Assembly (NCBI GenBank): GCA_015847255.1
Contig: JADLZK010002653.1
Location: 1-64,000, forward strand
Source: Hyparrhenia diplandra
Lineage: Eukaryota > Streptophyta > Magnoliopsida > Poales > Poaceae
DNA: 64,000 bases
Reading direction: 5' to 3'
The notes under the pieces were generated by a model. The model had not been told where the DNA came from, ran no database searches, and was given only the letters and a program-made list of their open reading frames with translations. The translations under genes and the position numbers were made by a program. Below, piece by piece: positions 21,081-31,028 of this stretch (the stretch's first letter is position 1; the number at the start of each line of letters is the position of its first letter).

Positions 21081-21930
21081 CTTGGAACTGTGTAGGATCG
21101 CTGGACGCCTAGAGGGGGGGTGAATATGCCTATTTCAAAATTCAACTCGAAACACGATCAGTATATCGAGCGGAGCGGCACTACCGCTCCAAGCGACACT
21201 GTTGCTCCTCTGAGCGGCACTGCCGCTCCTGCAGAAAAGATTAGCTCACAGTTCAAAATCTATCCAATGAAATTTAGATTGGGTAAATTTCCTAGCTTCC
21301 TAGACAGATATAGATTGCAGATTGAGAGCTAAAACAAGTAGATCGTAAGCCACAAAGTAGATCGGCCTCAAACCCTAAATATCCTCCTCAACAACAATAT
21401 GTATGCAATAAAGAGTAAAGCAAGCACATAGTGACACGATGATTTATCCCATGGTTCAGCTCGCCACAAAGGCTTGCCTAAGTCCACGTTGTTGAGGTTC
21501 CACAAAGGAATGAGCTCACCACAAAGGTTTGCCTCTATGCCTCATTCTCAAGTCAAGAGAGTTAACTCTTGAGATGAGGGGTGATTGTATTAGATGCAAG
21601 AGGGTGTTACAAATCTTCTAAGGCTACCACACAAGTCGGCAAGCTCAAGGGCGATGCACTAGCCGGCTAGGAGCAAGCTCCAAGAGTAAAGAACCAAAAT
21701 TCTTTGGCCAAAGTGCGAACCAAGTGCTTCTAAGATGATGAAGATCGGTGGAGCACCTCTCCAATCGAAGGTTCTTTGCCTTTTCTCTCAAGATTTGATG
21801 GTGGAATTAAAGGATTTGCTTTAGAGAGTGTAGAGCACCTATGGAGGGAGAGAGAGTAAGCACTTTATGCATTTTCTATCGAAATGAGCAGAGAGGTGGA
21901 AGAAGGTGACCGTTAGGGATAGAATGGGAA
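21081..21930 (+). repeat. inverted repeat arm A (TAGAGGGGGGTGAAT family)
   Basis: It begins at GTAGGATCGCTGGACGCC TAG with the following G-run and TGAAT, a familiar grass repeat signature. Bases 21440-21700 are inversely related to 23100-23440: both carry GTTCAGCTCGCCACAAAG, CCTAAGTCCACGTTGTTGAG and CTCAAGTCAAGAGAGT in opposite orientation. GC-rich GCGGCACTACCGCTCC words occur near its start. Confidence 0.6.
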
Positions 21931-22990
21931 AGGTATAAATACCTCCCCAAATCCAACGGTCCGATTATGAGTGGCAAAGTGCAAGACATAACCGAAGCAA
22001 GACCTTTGCCGCTCCCGAGCGGCTGCTTCTTTGCTTTCGGACTAAGTCGGCAATAATTTGGAACCGATATGAACCCCGACTTAGTTTGGAGTGGAGGTTA
22101 TGTGGTGTAGAATTGAGCACTTGGTTGCACGCTTTGACACAGTAGTTTTAATCCCTTTTAATAGTACGGCGTGTCCTATACTCAAATTCAAAACACAAAA
22201 GAATATAAACCTCCTTTGCTTGAAGTACCAGCTGTAAAAATGAATTGGGGTACTCCTCCGTTAGGTTGCAACATCCTCCTTAATGCATTTCCTGCTTGTC
22301 ATCTCGATAAATCTCATTAGTCCTCTTGTTAGATTGTCATCAACGCCAAAACCCACATTAGAGGTTGATTGCACTTACAAACTGAGGTACCATGGCTAAG
22401 GCGAAGAACATGGTACTTGTGTTGAAACTTGAATGAAGAAACTAATCAAACTATGAGGAGTCATATTATGTTAAGAATCAAATAATTAGTGTGAGTGACT
22501 TGAAGCCATGGAGGTGAACTCATATTTATGGAAATGGTTCAAGTCATAGGCTTAAGGTATATTTGCTTAAACAGAAGAGACAAAGATGATTGCTACCTTC
22601 TTTGAAGCATATGAACATATTGAAGGCTCGAGTGTTTAAATTGGTTATGTTCTCTTTATCTTGAGTATACGTATGTCGTACTATCAAGGGGGATGTAATA
22701 TGAACCATAGACAAGTCTCAAGTGCTCAATCTAATCGAACCCAAGTTCTATCATAAGAGAAAACACCTAGCACTACACCTGCACTTGGTGATCTTGGGCT
22801 TGTTCTATACAGGGTTGGATAGACCTCGAAACAAGCTTTTTGGAATGTCCAAGATCACTGAAAACGAAGTTCAGAGTAAAAAGTTATGGCTTTTTCCGTG
22901 AGGAGACCTACGCTGCAGTGTCGCACCTGTATAGTCATAACAACTAGTTTTCAAATCCAAATGGCTAGTTTGAGTGGGGTGGCTATATAT
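21931..22990. other. spacer between the inverted arms
   Basis: AT-rich repeat-like DNA with no supported gene. The ends of the two arms are not sharply defined. Confidence 0.35.
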
Positions 22991-23560
22991 ACCCATCCCA
23001 CGCCTCCTGGTCATGTTGCTGATGCTCCAGAACTCTCCCAACCTTTTCAAAGCCATTTGAGAGCTCTCCCTCTTTGTGAGAGTGAAGTGCTTAATTAGTG
23101 CATGGTTAAGTGTTGGGGTTGTGTGATTAAGAGTTAGAGAGTAGATCAAACCTTGAGCACTTATTGGGTTGCATCGCAATCATCGTTGTGCATTTGTTAC
23201 TCTTGGAGGTGGAGCCTCCTAGATGGCTAAGCGTCGCTTGAGAAGCTCTCATGCTTGTGGTGAGCTAGGGGAAAATTTGTAATACTCCATTGATCTAGTG
23301 GAAATCCCTCATCTCAAGAGTTCACTCTCTTGACTTGAGAACGAGGGCAAGCCAAGCCTTAGTGGCGAGCTAATCTTTTTATGGATACCTCAACAACGTG
23401 GACTTAGGTAAGACTTTGTGGCGAGCTGAACCACATGATAAATCTTGTGTCTTATTCCTTTATGTTTTGAATTGCATTATCTTTGTGTTCCACTCATTCT
23501 ACTTGATTGTGAGTGTTTGAGTGCAGGTACTTGGTGGACTTATCACTAGACATCTCTTTA
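22991..23560 (-). repeat. inverted repeat arm B
   Basis: The complement matches arm A over at least 23100-23440 with several small indels. On the plus strand it contains a TATATATACCC motif at about 22985 that could be an LTR TATA box. Confidence 0.6.
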
Positions 23561-24100
23561 TGTCTCCACCAAGTTTGATCCATGTTGGAGTTATTGCAGT
23601 GCCTCCCTCAAGAAAGGTAGTGTTGCACCCATAATCTGATTGAATTTCGAATTGAAATTTTACAGCATCATCTGTAGGCATCTCTAGTACATATTCTGAA
23701 AGTTTGAGGTGTGTTGGACTCACGACCATAGGAGAGGCTGTGTAGTCCTTAGTTCTAATTTAAGTTATGGCCTTTATTGGTCTTTATTTGAATCCACTTA
23801 AATTTCCTCTTGGTTCTATTGTGATGATATATGTGGTCGTAAGCAAACCAGTTTGGGTGAATATATATACATGGATTTTCCTTCCACCTGTGCATGTTCA
23901 AACACTATTGGCTCATATATATTTTATTTGTTTTCTTTTAGGTTGAGCTCTAGGGAAAGCGACACCTTGAGCAAATGGCATGACCAGCATGTAAGGTTAG
24001 GGGCCAAATCACTTGCAAATGAAACAATATGCATGGTCGGATCAAGTATGCCATTGTTGGCATTTGTTAAGTGCTAAAAGAATATGAAAGATTACGCAAG
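23561..24100. other. unassigned DNA
   Basis: A pyrimidine-rich tract followed by TTTTAG at about 23941 precedes a short open stretch (ELSRESDTLSKWHDQHVRLG), which could be a stray exon or chance. No gene is called. Confidence 0.3.
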
Positions 24101-25464
24101 CGTTGAGAACACCTACCATTGTAGCTTTTCCCTAGGATGAGTATTCTAGAGTATCGTATCCACAAGGAAGCTTTGGCTAAAAGAATTCTAATAAGTCACA
24201 ATCATGTATCCACTAATTTAGCAAACCACTAGACTAAAGTGAGGGGTAATTGATAAAGGATAAGTAAATAACAAAGCATAAAATAATAGCATACCTAAGA
24301 TAATAAAAGAATAACTAAACTAATCAAGAGGTCAAAGGGAGAGATCAAAGTTCCTTTGTATTTCTCTATTACTTAGGTTCTATGATAGTAATTACACTAA
24401 TGCACTTTGGAGCAGATCCGTCCCAACTCTCGAGAAAGACTAGGAAAAAAGTAGTCGGGAGAAGGTCGCCAAAAGCTCTATTTTAAACACCAACCCGAAC
24501 GTGGTGGACTACATCATTTGACAGGTTTGTCACCCCTAGGGCTACCACAACTATCCGTGGGATTGGGCGCAACCTCAGGTAACCTATAGCCTAGACACCA
24601 AGTCTACACTATCGATTACTACTCTAGCTACCTAGCATAACTAGAGTCCTCAATACGAGCGGAGATCCCATGCAATAGCATAACAACTATACTTAACCAA
24701 ATATATGAAAGTCATGGAAGTAAATAGAGAAGATAAATATATGAATCATAAGTCTTACAAAGAAAGGATACAAGACATACCAAACTCTGTAGACATCTCC
24801 AGAATAGGAGCATAGCTCCACTCTCCTTTACTCTTGATTAGATCTAATTTAGATCTAATCTACTTCTAATTACATGGATAATCTACTTCTAATTACATAA
24901 CTAATCTACTTATAATTCACTAATCCCTGAGAGAGAGAGGTGATCCTTACATTGGGACACCTCTACAACTGGGAGATAATGAATAGAATGAGATAGAATG
25001 AATTAGGGTTTAGCCCTGGGGTCAGGGGGTCTTCTTATATAGGCCTTGGTGAAGTAGTCCTTCTGTATTGCGTTTACAACTCTCCCATGGATCCGTTTAA
25101 TCTCCACCATTGGATCAAACCGACCTTCAATAACGGTGTAGATACAACCTCAAGGTCGGTAGTAAACCGCCATAGAAAGATGAGGCTGACAGGTGGGTCC
25201 CACCTGGCGGCCGGCACTAGTAGAAATATGATCATCCATGACGATTTGCTTGTGACGTTGCACACTTTGGTCACGAAGGATATGTCTTCAATGACGAAAT
25301 GTCTATTTTGGTCATAAGTGTGCGGTGACGAAGTTTTAGCTTGAATATTTGTGACGATACTAAAAATAAGGTCACGTAACACTTAAAGGAGGTCGTCATA
25401 GATTATGTTTTGGTATGTCGTCTTTATAATGATGAAACATAGTCGTCATATAGCAAAAAAGAAG

Positions 25465-25987
25465 CACACAGCGGTTTGAATACTAGACCTCTAGTATAAA
25501 TGGCTAGTGCCTTAACCACGGGAACAAGTATCCGTTTTGTGTTCTAATGGGGTGCTCTACTTTTTTATATATTAATTTAAAAGTAATAAATCGTGTAAAA
25601 CAAACACTATTGAAAAAAAAAAAATGTGTGGGACATGGGGATCGAACCTAGGACCTTTGGAACAAAATGTGGCACCTTAACCACTAGGAGGTTTTAATTA
25701 TTTTATCAATTTAACATTTTATTCCTCATTTATCCGAACAAAGAAAATAAAAAAAAAATTTGTCTCACATATGGATTGAACCCTAGACCTTCGGGTCTAC
25801 AATGTGAAGTCCTACCACTAGACTATTGATACTTTTGTGTTACTTTTTGCCTATTTGGCCAATTTAACATTGTATTGCTCATTTTACCGGGAAGAAAGAA
25901 AATAGCAAAAAATTGTCACATGCAAGGATCGAACTTGAGACCTCCAAGTCCATGATGTTTGGTCCTACCACCAAGCCATTCCACCTT
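25465..25987 (-). repeat. tandem array of four degenerate tRNA-like units
   Basis: Four units lie at about 25465-25525, 25628-25693, 25761-25830 and 25915-25987. Read on the minus strand each has an A-box-like word (TAGTGGTTAAGG, TAGTGGTAGGAC, TTGGTGGTAGGAC) and a B-box-like word (GGTTCGATCC, GGTTCAATCC, GTTCGATCC). The spacers also resemble each other (TTTAACATT...ATT...TCATTT), so the array is tandem with a period near 130-160 bp. No unit folds into an obvious complete tRNA. Confidence 0.6.
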
Positions 25988-27484
25988 TTATGATTCTAGT
26001 GGTTATCTTTTTCCTCTTTAAGGTTATTCACGTACATGTTCAAGTATGAAATCCCGAGAATTGAGCATACGTGGAAAATCAAAAACATGTATACAAGTTT
26101 TTTTCTTTTTAATCTCTAACTAAAACTTGTAACTAGTCTTTTTCCCACATTTTAAGTCCAAATTTGATGATTTTTTCCCTACATTTTTCTAAAATCATGT
26201 TCAATCAAATAATTATGTTCACTTGGTCATCCCATATAGAGTTTACTTAAACTCTATGAGAGACTAGTGATTTTAGTACTACACTTTTCGAACACTTTCT
26301 CGGATGCAAAAATAACCTAAATAACAAATGTAGATCTCGATGAGTTATGAATTTTTGGTATTCATGACTTTTCAAATTAAGGACGTCTAGGGCTTGAAAA
26401 ACTCGTTCGGAGAGGTAAAAAATTCAAAATTCAAATTTTAAGGCTTAAAAACTTCAAAAATGAAAAGTTGACTCGAATACCAAATGTAGATCTTGAAGAG
26501 CTCCACAAAACACGTATTCATGACTTTTTGATTTGGAACCATTTAGGGCTTCGAAAACTACCCCTGAAGCTGCCATTTTTAAGATAACGAAAGTTTGACT
26601 TGGTCAAACCATGGTCAAACGGAGCACTAAATGACCTTGGCTGAAAAACGTTTGAATACATGGATGTTAGAACTCATCAAGATCTACATTCTAAACTCAT
26701 CAAGATCTACATTCTATATATAGGTCATTTTGCATTTGAGGAAGTGTTAGGAAACACTAGTCGCAAAACCATATATCTCACAAAGAGTTTATGAAACTCG
26801 CGGAGAGACTAGTGGTTTTTGAACTACCCTTTCCGAACACTTTCTTTACCTGTTAATAACTTAAACTATAATGTTTGATCTTGATTTCTGTTTATAAGAG
26901 GCGCTGATCTGTATTGAGACCATTATGAATGAATCTTTTTTTTCTGCTTTATTCCTGATTCACCTTCTTATGGGCTGACATGACTGTTGTTTATAGTTGC
27001 TTGTAGCTAGTAGATGCAGTAGTTATTTTGTTGTAGAATTAATTCGAATGCAGCAGTATGCTTCTAATTTTTGACACCATGTGGTACAATACCTCACCCA
27101 CTTTATTAAAGCTTATTGGAACATATATTCCATTTTTAAAAAATGCAATATACATAACCGTTGGCATTGGACTTCCTGATTCTTCATGTTTTAACTATTA
27201 TAGGTTGCTGCTTTGTGGTGTACTAAATCAGTCATATATGCCTTGTGGTAAGCATAAGTTCCGTAGGATTGTATTTCAGTTTGATATGATGTTCTTGACC
27301 TATTGTTTTGTACAAAAGTTTTCTTTTTATGTCTTGGAAAAGCAATACCTTTCTCTGCAACATTAAGATAGTTGGAAAAACAACGTGTAACATTTTTTTA
27401 TGTGACATGCACTTTGATCATTATATGCATTGAAATTAAATTATAAAGCAGAGGACTGAACCTTTATTGCTTTATTTTTTGCAG

Positions 27485-27554
27485 GGATAAAGAGCCGCAA
27501 CTACCCCCTGATGGTTACATAGTCAAGCAGTGCCATGATACAAGTTATCGTTAG
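27485..27554 (+). pseudogene. exon-like terminal segment carried by the CACTA element
   Basis: A T-rich tract and TTTTTGCAG acceptor are followed by a frame reading DKEPQLPPDGYIVKQCHDTS and ending YR-stop (TAG 27552-27554). Composition changes from AT-rich intron-like to exon-like here. No protein family was recognised. It may be the last exon of a captured gene. Confidence 0.4.
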
Positions 27555-28635
27555 AAGCCCATAATTCTTAGTGTATGTATATGGGTACATACTTGGGGTG
27601 TAATAGATGTTTCGTCTTTGGAATGAGTACAATTTTTTAGTATTTGTTCTTATGTGTGCTGTGAACTGAGCTTTATGCTCTAGTGGTGGTCTTTGTGCAC
27701 CGAGTTGTATGCTTTCAGTTGAATATGGAATTATGTGGTCTTTCTACTATCAATTGCAACTATATTGCTTACCTGATTTTGTGTGGCCAAATTATGGTGT
27801 ATTTGTTTTGATTCGACATTTCATCCGTGACCAACAATTTAGAGTCTTTGTTGACGATTTTGTGACTACAATCTGTGACCAAAATTACGAAGCCATGTGG
27901 CGATCGTAATTGGTCCACGTGGGGCTACAAAAACAACCGACAAAGCCGCCACGTCAAGCTGTCATGTCACGCGCCACGTCGGCATGCACAACGCCGTTAA
28001 CGGCGCCGCGAAGTGAAGTCGCTGGCGGGACGGAGGATTTTGACGAAAATATGGGCATAGCCATGACCAAAGCCAATGGTCATAGAAGGAGAGCATTTCG
28101 CGGACGTAAACGTTTGGTCATGGATTGGAAGCACATCGTGACTAAAATTGTCACTTCGTCACGCATTTCCAAATGTGACGCGACCTCGGTGGCGATGTGT
28201 CGGTTTCGTCACAAAATCGTCCACGATGATGTATTTGGGTGACGAATTTAGCACCTTCAGTGACAAATGACAAAACGTCATCAATGAGCACATCCCCCTA
28301 GTAGTGCGGCCTAGATTGTCCTAGCGGCCGCCCGGGGGGTAGAGTCCCCTTGGCCACTCGTTCCTTACGGTGTCTTCTGGAATCTTCTAGAGTGTTTTAG
28401 TCCATATTTTGGATTGAATTACTTCACGGTTAAGTCTTGTCATCGTATGAGATGTAAACTCTTTGATTCTTCTTGTTCTTCTACGCTTTTATCTGTTTTA
28501 GTCCCTCGCAAAGTCATAAATCACCAAAGCTCGTGGAACTATGTCGGTAAAACCCTAGTCTATGTTGATATTCATTTTATACCCTTATTTCATGTTTAAT
28601 TGACTATTAATATTATGCTATAACAGGTGTCAACA

Positions 28636-30370
28636 ACCATGCAAAACTGTTTTTATTTTTGGTTGTTGTTCGTCATTGACAAGTTGTATTGTTGGTAATT
28701 GTAGTTCGGTGTTTTAAGTGATTGAAGTCCAATATACAAATTGAGTAGCTAATGGTAGAAATCAAGGACACTATTTGTTTGTTGTTTTTCTTAGCCTTGT
28801 AGAACTTGTAGTTTATCCCTTTTTTTCCATGAGTTTCTTGGGAAAGTAATAATTTCCTTAAGGAGGAGGCACATAAAAATTATTGGATTCCTGTGCTCTT
28901 GCTCTCCTTTTTTTTTTTTTTTGGTGTGTTCTCCTTTTTTTTTAAAGTTTTTCCTCCTAAAAAGATGCCAAGTATTGCTTACAATTGACCAGATATGCAG
29001 GTTTTCTAATACTCTTAAGTTCTTGTGCCATTATGTGAGAATTCGTATGTGATTATCTGAGAATATATATGTTTATAAAGCTATAATGATTCTTGTGATC
29101 TGCTGTTATTAAGAGTACCGATAGGACCCAGCAAGAATTTTGATTTTCTTTGACCAAGTCATTTTGGGATAACCGACAAATTTGTGCTCTTGGTGTAGAC
29201 AGCAATGGACAAGACAGATGTAACCCTGAGAAGTATACTCACATAGCAGAAGAGGGCATGATATATACTTCACTGTTCAAAGCAAAGGTAATTCAATAAT
29301 GCTAATTTTGCAAAGTGTAGGTCAAAAACTAACATGAACCTAGTTTTTAGCTATATATATACATAGAATCTTTATTGTTGTTCCATGATAATCGATCCAT
29401 TTTAGCATGTGTTTTGAAAAATATGTCCAGGAGCTCAAATATAATAATTTATTTTTTGTATTGGTAAAATACTGCATTTTTTGATTTGGATGGATGTAGA
29501 AACAAGTGTCGAGAGCACCTCCATATGCTGGTGGTGCAGCTACAAAAAACTCTTCACGTATTGGTTTGATTTTGTTGTCTCACTATTGATTTTGTTGTCT
29601 CAGTTCTTGTTCTATGCTTGTGTACTTCAGAGAATTGCTTGTGATAATCTCGTTGCCCTCTGTCCAAATTTAGCTTGTGACATTTCATTATTCGGTATTT
29701 TTGTTGCTGCCATATATCCTATGTCCTCACTATAAGTTTTGCCCCCTATGTTGAAGTAGTTCTAACGTATTGTTCCTTGTGCTACTGCCACATAGTAATT
29801 TTGGTTGATAGAGGCAAGAGGAGTGAAGAATTGAACAATTATGTATCCAATGGAGAGAGAGAAAATGATGTTGGGAGTCACATGACAGGGAGTGTATTTG
29901 ACGACCTCGGAGAATCATTCATTGACTCCCTTTCTTTTTATATGGATTTGTATTTGTAAGAGAATTATCGGTGCTAAATTCATTAATTTTGTTATTGCTC
30001 CCTCCATTCGATTGTGGCTTTTCTTGATACGGTCGGTCAACAAGGCTACACGGAGTCGGAGCTCATGGGTTATGATTTGGCGTCATGCTGATCACTATAT
30101 CATGAGATATACAATAACACTAAGTTGTGTGAATCTATACACTAAAGTCGTGTAGGTAAAGGTTCTAACTTTAGCAAGCTGGCTTCTGTGTCTCATGATT
30201 TCACTCATGTTTCATAGGATGATATTATTTAATTTCATGAACTATGTTAAATGTTACTTTAACAAACATTGATATTTAATATTATAGTATTGTTAATTTA
30301 TCATACAATTTGTATGTTTTTAGTATAAAACTTTAGCTGTCCTATAGCAACGCACGTGCACAAACATAGT
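28636..30370. other. unclassified segment with a start-less spliced frame
   Basis: The segment is AT-rich and carries the three exons described at 29199-29959. At 30345-30375 it has AGCAACGCACGTGCA, a word resembling Helitron 3' ends, but the final CTAG is absent (CATAG), so Helitron capture is only a possibility. Confidence 0.3.
29199..29959 (+). pseudogene. unrecognised three-exon reading frame without a start
   Basis: Three segments join in phase across GT/AG introns: 29199-29287 (CNPEKYTHIAEEGMIYTSLF, ends at GTAATT), 29500-29563 (KQVSRAPPYAGGAATKNSSR, ends at GTTTGA) and about 29809-29959 (VILVDRGKRSEELNNYVSNG, later SHMTGSVFDDL, stop at 29957-29959). Phases are 2 to 0, 0 to 1 and 1 to 2, all consistent. 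No upstream exon with an ATG was found. I do not recognise the family. It may be a captured gene fragment or the 3' end of a small gene. Confidence 0.45.
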
Positions 30371-31028
30371 ATATGTAAAAATATTTTCAAAAATGTAGGA
30401 AACATCTACTCGATCATTTATATGTTTTTTTTTACATGAGAGTCTCTACAACGAGAATTAGATCATATATGATGATCTACAAATTCTTTATAATTCTACG
30501 GTGCTAACATACTACTACTAAAAAATCTACTTTCTTCCATTTCAAATTACAAACTATCTTGAGTTCTCTAATCTAAGTACATAATTTTGATGCGAAATAG
30601 CTATATATTTTGTCTAAATATATAGAAAAGGTTATATATCTCAAGAAATCAAAACAATTTGCGAAGGGAATATATAGCTTTACAAGAGTATTAGCATTAA
30701 CATTTACATTTACATTTACATATACAGTTGTGTCGCCAAAAAAAAAAAACATTTACATATACAGTTATGCGCCTTCTCTTGTTATTATAAATAAAATTCT
30801 GGATGACTGTAATTTAAATCGAGCTTTTTTTACAACAATTTAAATCGACCTTCAATTTTTCGTTTCAGATGCGAGGGTATCCTGCGCTCAGCAAGCATGT
30901 GCGCCTAAAATAAAAGACGTCTACCGGCAGCGGCAGGCGCCCCTCGCACTCTCCCATCGATTCACCAGCAAAAATTTCTCGGCGCCGGCCTCCCGGCAGA
31001 GACCGGCCTCCGTTTCACTGCGCAACCG
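30371..31028. other. upstream region of the 31-kb gene
   Basis: AT-rich with (ATTTAC)n repeats at about 30702-30760. The last 100 bases turn GC-rich and form the likely 5' UTR of the next gene. No TATA box is certain. Confidence 0.4.

Larger units (their letters stand above)
25215..28306 (+). mobile_element. CACTA (En/Spm) element, non-autonomous, 3.09 kb
   Basis: The ends read CACTAGTAG and CTAGTAGTG, and both are flanked by the 3-bp duplication CGG (25212-25214 and 28307-28309). GTGACGAA / TTCGTCAC-type words recur many times in the first ~250 and last ~450 bp, the subterminal repeats that CACTA transposase binds. No transposase frame was recognised. The interior holds four tRNA-like units (25465-25987), short repeats around AATGTAGATCT (26320-26720) and intron-like DNA ending in an exon-like stretch (27485-27554). 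Confidence 0.9.
24101..28635. mobile_element. LTR-like block (about 1.4 kb) split by the CACTA element
   Basis: The left end reads CGTTGAGAACACC and the right end GGTGTCAACA, a weak inverted pair. The flanks of the CACTA element join smoothly into one repeat once the CACTA is removed. The left part has the phrase CTACCACAACTATCCGTGGG, which I recognise as a common LTR-type repeat in rice. No coding remnants, so a solo LTR is likely. No clear 5-bp duplication was found. Confidence 0.4.

Noticed and set aside
25628..25693. Functional tRNA gene
   Set aside because: A and B boxes are present but no full cloverleaf or terminator could be drawn.
27058..27366. 102-codon frame in the CACTA element
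   Set aside because: Composition like intron DNA; not transposase.
30340..30375. Helitron 3' end
   Set aside because: The AGCAACGCACGTGCA word is suggestive but the terminal CTAG is missing and no 5' TC end was found.
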